In this document: one piece after another, positions 1-5,344 of the stretch | How the letters are laid out: each line of letters begins with the position of its first letter | Numbering within the stretch: the first letter of the stretch is position 1 | Assembly: GCA_030620065.1 (NCBI GenBank) | Contig: JAUXFJ010000130.1 | Coordinates: 1-5,344 of the forward strand | Direction: 5' to 3' | Length of the DNA: 5,344 nt | Origin: Anaerolineaceae bacterium | Lineage (GTDB): Bacteria > Chloroflexota > Anaerolineae > Anaerolineales > Anaerolineaceae | The notes under the pieces: model-generated | What the model was told of the DNA's origin: nothing | What the model saw: only the letters and a program-made list of their open reading frames with translations | Database searches by the model: none | Translations under genes and position numbers: made by a program

Positions 1-1153
1 CAATAAAGAAAGCACTGCCAGGATATTCCTGAATGATCTGTTCCCAAAGTGCAATAGCTTCTATATCTTCCGGTGTCCCGGATTGTTGATTAGCTTTATT
101 GCGTTCATCTGAACCAAAGGGATAGTTGTTGACGCCCAAACTTCTGGTTGCCAGCGCCTTATAATATAGTGCGGATGGGATATCGGCTTGTTCTTCTTTC
201 AGATAGCGGTTCAATGCTTCAATAGCCAAACTATATTGTCCGACGAAATAATTGACCATGCCGCGTTGTAATTCATCTACTTCTTGCCCGTCATTGACCA
301 GCGTAACCAAAGCGGTATAGGAATCGTAGGTATGAGGAAAATTGTCTACTGCATCCTGGAATCTTTTGTATGCTAAGTCGAACTGTTCGTTTGCATAATA
401 GATCCTACCCATGAGCAGGTCCATTTGAGCTTTTGTGTATTCATTTGTTGTATTAAAGTAGATATCTTGATAAAGACTTAATGCGATATCATCTTCAGCA
501 TTTTCATCATAGGCACGGGCAATTTTCACTGCTAACTGCTGGCTGCTACCCAGTTGGGGAGCGAGATATGCAGATTGATAATTGTGAATTGCATTTGCAT
601 AGTTGCCTTGATCGAAATGAATATCTCCGATTAGCTCATAAACATAAGCATCGATGATACCGGGACGTTGTTCAACATATGCTGAATACGATTGAAGTGC
701 TTCATCATAGCGCTGTAGCTGCGTATATATTTCGCCTAAAAGGAAATTTGCTCGAATTGCGTTGATATCATTGGGATGTTGTTGGATCAAATTTCTCAAT
801 GTATCCAAGGCGAGGGGGATGTTGTCCGCTTTATAATAGGCGTGACCTAAACCAAATGCAGCTGCTGCTTGCAGTTCAGGATTTGAAGATTGCTCCTGGA
901 CAACCTTATAACTGGAGATAGCGGTTTCAAAATCTGCAAAGAATAAAGCCTGATCACCCTCTTTTATGCGAACCTCAGGCTCAGGAGTCGGTGAATGGAT
1001 GGGTGTAGGTAGAGTTGTGGGCGAGGGGATTGCAGTTGCGGTATCTATGATTGCCTGGGTTGCAGGAATTGCAATTGTATTTGAGCATGCAGTTAGGGTT
1101 ATGATAAATATCATTAATGCTTGTTTGAGAATCAGGTGTTTGGGGTTTCTCAT
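1..1153 (-). CDS. TPR-repeat lipoprotein, N-terminal 384 residues (possible lytic transglycosylase)
   Basis: An uninterrupted minus-strand frame runs from the ATG at 1153-1151 off the left edge, so the C-terminus is missing. Residues 1-23 look like a lipoprotein signal: basic start (MRNPKHLILK), hydrophobic stretch, then lipobox L20-T21-A22-C23. This predicts lipidation at Cys23 and an extracytoplasmic location. Residues 29-60 are a Pro/Thr-rich linker. From about residue 64 there are about seven TPR-like helical pairs (roughly 64-95, 96-128, 132-164, 168-200, 204-236, 241-273, 294-326) with typical small/aromatic patterns such as FLLGEIYTQLQRYDEALQSY. In Chloroflexota-type genomes this architecture often precedes a C-terminal SLT lytic-transglycosylase domain that cleaves peptidoglycan. 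That domain would lie outside the window, so the enzyme call is inference, and a plain TPR scaffold lipoprotein is equally allowed. No Shine-Dalgarno is seen; the promoter placement suggests a leaderless message. Confidence 0.85.
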   Translation of the reverse strand, partial: MRNPKHLILKQALMIFIITLTACSNTIAIPATQAIIDTATAIPSPTTLPTPIHSPTPEPEVRIKEGDQALFFADFETAISSYKVVQEQSSNPELQAAAAFGLGHAYYKADNIPLALDTLRNLIQQHPNDINAIRANFLLGEIYTQLQRYDEALQSYSAYVEQRPGIIDAYVYELIGDIHFDQGNYANAIHNYQSAYLAPQLGSSQQLAVKIARAYDENAEDDIALSLYQDIYFNTTNEYTKAQMDLLMGRIYYANEQFDLAYKRFQDAVDNFPHTYDSYTALVTLVNDGQEVDELQRGMVNYFVGQYSLAIEALNRYLKEEQADIPSALYYKALATRSLGVNNYPFGSDERNKANQQSGTPEDIEAIALWEQIIQEYPGSAFFI

Positions 1154-1159
1154 GCAGAT

Positions 1160-1188
1160 TTTATAATGTAATAAACTTAATATGTCAA
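1160..1188 (-). promoter_or_regulatory. Near-consensus housekeeping promoter for the TPR lipoprotein gene
   Basis: On the minus strand there is a perfect -35 box TTGACA (1188-1183), a 17-base spacer and a -10 box TATAAA (1165-1160). Counting the usual 6-7 bases from the -10 box puts the first transcribed base at about 1154-1153, that is, at or one base before the A of the ATG. The bases before the ATG (AAAATCTGC) have no purine-rich ribosome site. Box match and spacing are read directly; promoter activity and leaderless translation are inferred. Confidence 0.65.
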
Positions 1189-1198
1189 TGTTTTGACA
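1183..1198. repeat. Perfect inverted repeat formed by two back-to-back -35 boxes
   Basis: The sequence TGTCAA-TGTT-TTGACA has 6-base arms and a 4-base centre. The left arm is the -35 box of the minus-strand promoter and the right arm is a TTGACA usable as -35 box of the plus-strand promoter. It could also be an operator for a dimeric regulator shared by both genes, or simply two promoters placed tail to tail. I do not recognise it as the site of a known regulator. Confidence 0.7.
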
Positions 1199-1221
1199 AA
1201 CCGACTAAGCCATGATAGACT
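1193..1221 (+). promoter_or_regulatory. Candidate promoter for the mtnA operon
   Basis: A perfect TTGACA (1193-1198) is followed after 17 bases by TAGACT (1216-1221), a 4-of-6 match to TATAAT. Transcription would start near A1228, leaving a leader of about 50 bases that contains the 1241-1263 hairpin. An alternative plus-strand -10 box, TATAAT at 1162-1167, is perfect but has only a poor -35 match about 16-17 bases upstream. It would start the RNA near 1174. Confidence 0.45.
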
Positions 1222-1240
1222 TCATCTACACCAGAATAGC

Positions 1241-1263
1241 GACGCCCACATGGGCGTCTTTTT
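1241..1263 (+). terminator. Terminator-like hairpin in the mtnA leader (possible attenuator)
   Basis: GACGCCC (1241-1247) pairs perfectly with GGGCGTC (1252-1258) around an ACAT loop, and five T residues (1259-1263) follow at once. This is the form of a rho-independent terminator on the plus strand. No U-run exists on the other side, so it does not serve the minus strand. It lies between the candidate plus promoter and mtnA and ends two bases before the purine-rich mtnA ribosome site. No plus-strand gene lies upstream for it to terminate. Regulated premature termination is the simplest reading, but no antiterminator pairing or known riboswitch is visible. Confidence 0.55.
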
Positions 1264-1265
1264 AT

Positions 1266-1273
1266 GGGAAGGG
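1266..1273 (+). promoter_or_regulatory. Ribosome binding site that sets the mtnA start
   Basis: The purine run GGGAAGGG lies 4 bases (its end) to 8 bases (its first GGGA) before the ATG at 1278. The frame stays open back to an ATG at 1212, but that start has no ribosome site and lies upstream of the likely transcription start. The 1278 start also gives the family-typical N-terminus MRTITW. Confidence 0.7.
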
Positions 1274-1277
1274 ATAT

Positions 1278-2321
1278 ATGCGAACGATAACATGGGATGA
1301 TGAACAAAAACAATTAAAGATGATCGATCAACGCATATTACCTGCTCAATTCGAGATATTAGCTTTCAGCGATTATCAAGAAGTTGCCAAGGCTATTTCG
1401 ACTATGGTGGTGCGAGGTGCGCCAGCGATTGGCATTGCAGCCGCATTCGGTATGGCATTGGCTGCTCTGAATTCTAAGGCGAGATCAATTTCTGATTTAA
1501 GAGATGATCTTGAATTGGCTGGGCGAATATTAAATGAGGCAAGACCCACGGCGGTTAATCTTTCATGGGCGGTCAGTAAAATGCTGGCTGAAGCTGCCCA
1601 GGTTGAAGGAGATATTTCTGATGTTAAGGAAGCCTTATTATCATCAGCCAAGTGTATGGCTGATGAAGACGTGGCTATAAATAAACAGATGGCGGCTTAC
1701 GGGGCTGCTTTGATCGAGGATGGAGATAATATAGTCCATCACTGCAATACCGGGGCTTTGGCTACAGTTGACTGGGGAACAGCGTTGGGTGTGATTCGTT
1801 TGGCACATGAACAAGGGAAAAAGATCCATGTGTTTGTAGATGAAACACGACCGCGCTTACAAGGTGCTCGTCTGACGGCTTGGGAGCTAAGCCAATATGG
1901 AATTTCATATGACGTGATTGCAGATGGTGCCTCTGGTTTTCTCATGCGCACCAAGCAAGTGCAAAAGGTCTTTTTTGGTGCAGACCGTGTGGCGTCAAAT
2001 GGTGATGTGGCGAATAAAATCGGATCCTATATGCTAGCTCTGGCAGCTTATGATAATGGCATCCCCCTTTATGCTGTTTTTCCAACTTCAACAGTAGATC
2101 TATCCTTACAAAGTGGGGATGCAATTGATATCGAAGAACGCGACCGAGATGAAGTATTAGACATTCAGTATCATAATAGGCAGGTTTGCCCGGCGGATGC
2201 AAGCGCGCGTAATCCCGCATTCGATGTAACACCCCATCGCTTAATATCTGGCCTGATAACGGAAAAGGGGATCGTATACCCACCGTTTTATAAGAACCTT
2301 TCACAAATTATGCAAGCATAA
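1278..2321 (+). CDS. mtnA: S-methyl-5-thioribose-1-phosphate isomerase (MtnA)
   Basis: A 347-residue cytosolic enzyme that turns the aldose 5-methylthioribose 1-phosphate into the ketose 5-methylthioribulose 1-phosphate in methionine salvage from methylthioadenosine. It has the family's normal length and motifs in order: VRGAPAIG (45-52), RPTAVNL (89-95), HCNTGALAT (155-163) with the catalytic cysteine at 156, VDETRP and QGARLTAWEL (187-204), GADRVASNGDVANKIG (234-249) with the catalytic aspartate at 236, PTSTVD (269-274), and NPAFDVTPH with TEKG near the C-terminus (312-331). The eIF2B-like fold is shared with ribose-1,5-bisphosphate isomerase, but the full set of motifs and the N-terminal RPTAVNL segment favour MtnA. 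In some bacteria MtnA also handles 5-deoxyribose 1-phosphate. It is the first gene of a likely operon: the stop is 10 bases before the kinase start. Expression may be controlled by the leader hairpin. Confidence 0.96.
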   Translation: MRTITWDDEQKQLKMIDQRILPAQFEILAFSDYQEVAKAISTMVVRGAPAIGIAAAFGMALAALNSKARSISDLRDDLELAGRILNEARPTAVNLSWAVSKMLAEAAQVEGDISDVKEALLSSAKCMADEDVAINKQMAAYGAALIEDGDNIVHHCNTGALATVDWGTALGVIRLAHEQGKKIHVFVDETRPRLQGARLTAWELSQYGISYDVIADGASGFLMRTKQVQKVFFGADRVASNGDVANKIGSYMLALAAYDNGIPLYAVFPTSTVDLSLQSGDAIDIEERDRDEVLDIQYHNRQVCPADASARNPAFDVTPHRLISGLITEKGIVYPPFYKNLSQIMQA

Positions 2322-2331
2322 CGAGGATGAG

Positions 2332-3288
2332 ATGAATATAGTCTTGACTGGCTCAATTGCTTATGATTACCTGATGAAATTCCCTGGCTATTTCAAGGAT
2401 CATATTCTTCCTAATCATCTTGATTCGATCAGCCTTTCTTTTCTTGTTGATGAAATGATTCGCCAAAGAGGGGGGGTTGGTGCGAATATTGCTTATACGT
2501 TGGCGCTGTTGGGCGCGAATCCACGACTTGTTGCTACAGCTGGTCAGGATTTTGGGGAATATCGTCAGGCGCTGGAGGCTGTTGGCGTAGATACGGGTGC
2601 AGTACGTATCAGTGCGGATAAGTTTACAGCATCCTTTTTTGCTAACACTGACCGTTCCAATGCTCAAATTGCGAGCTTTTATGCTGGAGCGATGTCTGAT
2701 GCTGCCCATATCTCTTTACTTGATCTAGATTTAGAAGATGATGATTTTGTGGTGATCTCCCCCAATGATCCAGCTGCGATGATAAAGTACGCCAAAGAAT
2801 GTCAGCAGATGGGAATCCCATATCTCTTTGACCCCAGCCAACAGATTATTCGGATAGAAGGAAAAGATCTGCAAATGGGTGTTTCCGGGGCGCATGCTCT
2901 ATTTGTGAATGAGTATGAATTTCAGCTGCTCCAGAAGCATTCTGGTATGAGCGATAAGGAGATTCTTGACTCTAGCGTATTTACTGTAATCACTTTGGGC
3001 GAAAAGGGCTCAAAGATTTATGCGGACGGCGATGTACATTCGGTGCCCGTTGTTCCTCCGCAGAAGGTAGCCGACCCTACAGGCGTTGGCGATGCTTATC
3101 GAGCAGGATTTCTGCGCGGTTATTCCGAAGGTTGGGATTGGAAATTATGTGGTGAAATGGGAGCACTCGCAGCCACGTATTGCCTTGAGCAAAATGGCAC
3201 TCAAAATCACAGCTTTACGATTGATGAATTTATTAAACGGTTTCGTCAGAACTTTGACGATCATGGTGCATTGAATGCTATACTTTAG
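2332..3288 (+). CDS. PfkB-family kinase, probable adenosine kinase
   Basis: A 318-residue ribokinase-like (PfkB) sugar/nucleoside kinase. The N-terminal strand MNIVLTGSIAYDYL and the GGVGANIAYTLALLGA segment (47-62) form the substrate side. FDPSQQ (167-171 region), FVNEYE (191-196) and TLGEKGS (221-227) are typical of the nucleotide-binding half. The PfkB signature DPTGVGDAYRAGF (248-260) supplies the anion hole and the catalytic base Asp254. DPTG in place of the common DTTG occurs in adenosine/nucleoside kinase-like members. Lying between mtnA and ahcY, it most likely converts adenosine released by AhcY to AMP. Substrate cannot be fixed from sequence: another nucleoside or a sugar is possible, and 5-methylthioribose is a less likely option since known MTR kinases (MtnK) belong to a different fold. 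The start has GAGG (2323-2326) five bases upstream and lies 10 bases after the mtnA stop, so the two are co-transcribed and perhaps translationally coupled. Confidence 0.9.
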   Translation: MNIVLTGSIAYDYLMKFPGYFKDHILPNHLDSISLSFLVDEMIRQRGGVGANIAYTLALLGANPRLVATAGQDFGEYRQALEAVGVDTGAVRISADKFTASFFANTDRSNAQIASFYAGAMSDAAHISLLDLDLEDDDFVVISPNDPAAMIKYAKECQQMGIPYLFDPSQQIIRIEGKDLQMGVSGAHALFVNEYEFQLLQKHSGMSDKEILDSSVFTVITLGEKGSKIYADGDVHSVPVVPPQKVADPTGVGDAYRAGFLRGYSEGWDWKLCGEMGALAATYCLEQNGTQNHSFTIDEFIKRFRQNFDDHGALNAIL

Positions 3289-3321
3289 GTTCATTTAAAA
3301 TATTAAGCGAATAACAATATT

Positions 3322-3326
3322 GGAGG
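3322..3326 (+). promoter_or_regulatory. Ribosome binding site that sets the ahcY start
   Basis: A perfect GGAGG lies 6 bases before the ATG at 3333. The frame could also open at a TTG at 3327, but that codon abuts the GGAGG and leaves no spacing, so 3333 is chosen. The 44-base gap between the kinase stop and this start shows no terminator hairpin, consistent with one transcript. Confidence 0.85.
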
Positions 3327-3332
3327 TTGTTA

Positions 3333-4592
3333 ATGGATAATTACGATGTTAAGGATACAAAACTAGCAGAAGGCGGCCGCCGCAGGATTGAATGGGCGGA
3401 ACGCGAAATGCCAGTTTTGAGGACCATTCAGGAGCGTTTTAAGCAAGAGCGGCCTTTGGCAGGCATTCGCATGTCTGCTTGTCTGCATGTTACTACCGAA
3501 ACAGCTAATTTAATGCGCACCTTACAAGCTGGTGGCGCAGATGTTGTTCTTACCGCTTCCAATCCCCTTTCTACACAAGATGATGTAGCTGCTTCTTTGG
3601 TTTCTCATTTCGAGATACCGACCTTTGCAATCAAGGGGGAGGATAATACAACGTACTATAAACATTTACGTGCGGCAATGGATCATAAACCCCAGATTAC
3701 AATGGATGACGGGGCTGATTTGGTTAGCTCATTGCACAAGGAGCGTCGTGAGCAACTCAAAGATGTTATCGCCGGTACCGAAGAAACCACAACAGGTGTT
3801 ATCCGACTGCGCGCGATGGCAGCGGATGGTGCTTTGACCTTCCCTGTTATTGCTGTCAATGATGCAATGACAAAGCATTTCTTTGACAACCGCTATGGCA
3901 CTGGGCAATCAACAATTGACGGCATCATCCGCGCAACTAATATCCTCCTTGCAGGAAGGACTTTTGTGATTGCTGGTTACGGATGGTGTGGGCGTGGTCT
4001 TGCGATGCGGGCGCGGGGTATGGGCGCGAATGTGATTGTGACCGAGATCGATCCGATGGTGGCTTTGGAAGCTGTAATGGATGGTTTCCGCGTGATGCCA
4101 ATGGCAGAAGCAGCTCCAATCGGTGATATTTTTATTACTTTGACCGGGGACCTGAATGTTATCGATAGAAAGCACTTTGAGGTTATGAAAGACGGCGCCA
4201 TCGTTGGTAACTCTGGCCATTTTAATGTGGAGATCAATATCCCGGCTCTTGAAGAAATGGCGGTGGAAAAACGGCTTGTACGACCATTTGTTGAGCAGTA
4301 TCGAATGCAAGATGGGCGTGCCATTCATATTTTAGGCGAGGGTCGTCTGATCAATTTGGCTGCTGCTGAAGGGCATCCTGCCAGTGTAATGGATATGTCC
4401 TTTGCTAATCAGGCACTCAGCGCTGAATATATGGTCAAGAATGCGGATAAACTTGAAAAGAAAGTTTATGCAGTTCCGGAAGAGATTGATCGCGAGATCG
4501 CCCGTCTGAAATTGGAATCGATGAAAATAAAACTCGATGTCCTTACTGATGAGCAAATTAAGTATCTAAACTCTTGGGAAGAGGGTACCTAA
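3333..4592 (+). CDS. ahcY: Adenosylhomocysteinase, short archaeal/Thermotoga-like type
   Basis: A 419-residue NAD-dependent hydrolase that reversibly splits S-adenosylhomocysteine into homocysteine and adenosine, relieving product inhibition of SAM methyltransferases. Visible motifs: SACLHVTTETANL (48-60), TASNPLSTQDDVAA (74-87), MDDGADL (124-130), EETTTGV (150-156), NDAMTKHFFDNRYGTGQS (176-193) with the expected Lys181, Asp185 and Asn186, the NAD-binding glycine loop GYGWCGRG (215-222) followed by the acidic strand end TEID (237-240), and GEGRLINLAAAEGHP (335-349) then DMSFANQ. YGTGQS replaces the YGCRES common in eukaryotic enzymes, and the protein ends SWEEGT rather than with the Lys/Tyr-bearing tail that contacts the partner subunit's NAD in mammalian-type enzymes. 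Both features mark the shorter subfamily. A Methanocaldococcus relative has been described as acting on S-inosylhomocysteine, so substrate is not absolutely certain; the adjacent adenosine-kinase-like gene favours the ordinary reaction. Last gene of the operon. Confidence 0.95.
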   Translation: MDNYDVKDTKLAEGGRRRIEWAEREMPVLRTIQERFKQERPLAGIRMSACLHVTTETANLMRTLQAGGADVVLTASNPLSTQDDVAASLVSHFEIPTFAIKGEDNTTYYKHLRAAMDHKPQITMDDGADLVSSLHKERREQLKDVIAGTEETTTGVIRLRAMAADGALTFPVIAVNDAMTKHFFDNRYGTGQSTIDGIIRATNILLAGRTFVIAGYGWCGRGLAMRARGMGANVIVTEIDPMVALEAVMDGFRVMPMAEAAPIGDIFITLTGDLNVIDRKHFEVMKDGAIVGNSGHFNVEINIPALEEMAVEKRLVRPFVEQYRMQDGRAIHILGEGRLINLAAAEGHPASVMDMSFANQALSAEYMVKNADKLEKKVYAVPEEIDREIARLKLESMKIKLDVLTDEQIKYLNSWEEGT

Positions 4593-4610
4593 AAGCTTAG
4601 CAATTAATTT

Positions 4611-4643
4611 AACAAGGTAGCCACTGGCTGCCTTGTTTGCTTT
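4611..4643 (+). terminator. Terminator after the mtnA-kinase-ahcY operon
   Basis: AACAAGGTAGCC (4611-4622) pairs with GGCTGCCTTGTT (4626-4637) around an ACT loop: 12 base pairs with one U-G wobble. An interrupted T-rich stretch (TTTGCTTT, 4635-4643) follows. It begins 18 bases after the ahcY stop, so it fits best as that operon's terminator. In the opposite direction the sequence after the stem is AAATTAATT, a poor U-run, so it could stop recA transcription only weakly. Confidence 0.7.
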
Positions 4644-4945
4644 AAAGCTACGGGAGTGGGTCAGCTTCTTCAGATACGGTGATTAACATGTAAATGGGTT
4701 CCCCAAAAGCTTGGCCATCAGGTGAGAAGGCTTGTCATGTGCTTTAGTCGCTGCCAGATTTTTCCGGTGACAGAAAAGGAATGTGTAAGATAGCGGAAGA
4801 GCTTGGTGTGGGCGCGATGAATAAGGATATAAGGGTTAAAGGGTCAGGGGATTGCACGCTTGCAGCAACTTTGCAGCTCAATCCCCAGATCAATATAAAG
4901 GTTATTAAGAAAAGAGCGTATCTAAATGGCTTAGAAACTGAATCT
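4644..4945. other. Intergenic stretch between the convergent ahcY and recA genes, no convincing gene
   Basis: About 300 bases with no recognisable product. On the minus strand a 70-codon frame (4956-4744) overlaps the last 11 bases of recA. Its N-terminus is basic then hydrophobic (FRYALFLITFILIWGLSC), so it could be a small exported or membrane peptide, but it has only a weak ribosome site and no family resemblance. On the plus strand a frame from 4781 runs deep into recA antisense and is probably chance. The usual recA partner recX is not here. The one clear structure is the inverted repeat at 4844-4889. Confidence 0.5.
4844..4889. repeat. Inverted repeat, possible RNA hairpin 3' of recA
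   Basis: GGGGATTG (4847-4854) pairs exactly with CAATCCCC (4879-4886) around a 24-base loop. Beyond one A-A mismatch, TC (4844-4845) pairs with GA (4888-4889). The loop holds a direct repeat of TTGCAGC. No U-run follows on either strand, so it is not a normal intrinsic terminator. It might stabilise the 3' end of the recA message or be coincidental. Confidence 0.4.
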
Positions 4946-5344
4946 TTATTGCTCATCCACTTCTTTGCTGGTTTCTTCCTCTATTGGTTCTTCTTCAGTT
5001 TCATCCCAAGGGTTGGCTATATTCCCGCTGAGTGCTTGCTGGCGGATCACATTATCGATTTCTGTAAATAATTCGGGATTCTGTTTGAGAAATTCCTTTG
5101 AATTTTCGCGTCCTTGACCAAGGCGTACATCTCCGTAAGAGTAGTAAGAACCTCGCTTATCGATGATATCGAGCTCGGTACCCAAGTCGAGAATGATACC
5201 GGATTTTGAGATGCCTTCATTGTACATGATGTCGAATTCAGCAGTACGGAAAGGAGGAGCAACTTTATTCTTGACCACGCGCACTCTGACACGGATACCC
5301 TTGATCTCCGCGCCTACTTTTATCGATTGAATGCGGCGGATATC
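4946..5344 (-). CDS. recA: Recombinase RecA, C-terminal 132 residues
   Basis: The minus-strand frame is open from the right edge (first codon GAT at 5344-5342) to a TAA at 4948-4946, so only the C-terminal part is present. RecA forms ATP-dependent filaments on single-stranded DNA for homologous recombination and triggers LexA-type SOS induction. The opening DIRRIQSIKVGAEIKG and RVRVVKNKVAPPF match the end of the RecA core; the KNK lysines correspond to E. coli Lys248 and Lys250, which reach into the neighbouring subunit's ATP site. AEFDIMYNEGIS and the GSYYSYGDVRLGQGREN segment continue into the C-terminal domain. The last 22 residues (NPWDETEEEPIEEETSKEVD plus EQ) contain 11 acidic residues, the usual acidic tail that tempers DNA binding. 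A GTG at 5284 is an internal valine codon, not a start. The gene converges on ahcY and is not followed by recX. Confidence 0.97.
   Translation of the reverse strand, partial: DIRRIQSIKVGAEIKGIRVRVRVVKNKVAPPFRTAEFDIMYNEGISKSGIILDLGTELDIIDKRGSYYSYGDVRLGQGRENSKEFLKQNPELFTEIDNVIRQQALSGNIANPWDETEEEPIEEETSKEVDEQ

Noticed and set aside
966..1166. Plus-strand 66-codon frame over the start of the lipoprotein gene
   Set aside because: It is the mirror of the signal peptide and Pro/Thr linker coding region of the minus-strand gene, with repetitive Gly/Val content and no ribosome site.
1212..1277. A 22-residue N-terminal extension of MtnA from the ATG at 1212
   Set aside because: The extra residues have no family resemblance, there is no ribosome site before 1212, the start would precede the likely transcription start, and the stretch contains the terminator-like hairpin. 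The ATG at 1278 has a purine-rich site and the typical MtnA N-terminus.
1250..1297. Tiny out-of-frame upstream frames (ATG at 1250 and ATG at 1264) overlapping the mtnA start, as a leader peptide
   Set aside because: Neither has a ribosome site or an amino-acid bias (no methionine or cysteine run) that would suggest translational attenuation.
2470..2476. Run of seven G in the kinase gene as a possible phase-variation tract
   Set aside because: The tract is short, encodes the conserved glycines of the substrate loop, and lies in a metabolic gene not expected to phase-vary. At most it is a place to watch for sequencing errors.
3298..3321. Two AATATT copies in the kinase-ahcY gap as a regulatory repeat or internal promoter
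   Set aside because: Short AT-rich words are expected by chance here, and no -35/-10 pair with acceptable spacing is evident.
3327..3332. TTG start two codons upstream for AhcY
   Set aside because: It directly abuts GGAGG with no spacing, while the ATG at 3333 has a 6-base spacing.
4781..5071. Plus-strand 96-codon frame between ahcY and recA
   Set aside because: Its second half is antisense to the recA tail, its purine-rich AAGGA touches the ATG without spacing, and the protein resembles no family I know.

Overview
The window reads as a piece of chromosome from a bacterium of moderate GC content. It has four recognisable genes in housekeeping-type pathways and no sign of mobile DNA. The wording of the proteins suggests Chloroflexota, possibly an Anaerolineae-type lineage: a RecA with VRVVKNKVAPPF and AEFDIMYNEGIS, a lipoprotein with a Pro/Thr linker followed by TPRs, and an MtnA, PfkB-kinase, AhcY gene run. 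This placement comes from memory of the families, and no rRNA or marker search was possible.

Layout. Positions 1-1153 (minus strand) hold the first 384 residues of a TPR lipoprotein whose C-terminus lies outside the window. Positions 1154-1277 are a compact divergent control region. It contains a near-consensus minus-strand promoter that would start transcription at, or within a base or so of, the lipoprotein ATG, and a candidate plus-strand promoter. Their -35 boxes form a perfect inverted repeat. A hairpin with a U-run, looking like an intrinsic terminator, sits directly in front of the next gene. Positions 1278-4592 (plus strand) are a three-gene run: methylthioribose-1-phosphate isomerase (mtnA), a PfkB-family kinase most like adenosine kinase, and adenosylhomocysteinase (ahcY) of the short archaeal/Thermotoga-like type. 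A terminator hairpin follows at 4611-4643. About 300 bases without a convincing gene separate it from the 3' end of recA (minus strand, 4946-5344, partial), which converges on ahcY.

How the genes fit together. AhcY splits S-adenosylhomocysteine, the by-product of SAM-dependent methylation, into homocysteine and adenosine. A neighbouring adenosine kinase would remove the adenosine as AMP and so pull this reversible reaction forward. MtnA works on the other SAM by-product branch, after methylthioadenosine has been converted to 5-methylthioribose 1-phosphate. The run is therefore a clean-up and recycling unit for SAM by-products. The other methionine-salvage genes (mtnP/mtnN, mtnB, mtnC, mtnD) and metK are not in the window.

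I found no CRISPR array, insertion sequence, tRNA, rRNA or new defence-type system. The most interesting parts are the divergent control region and the attenuator-like hairpin before mtnA.
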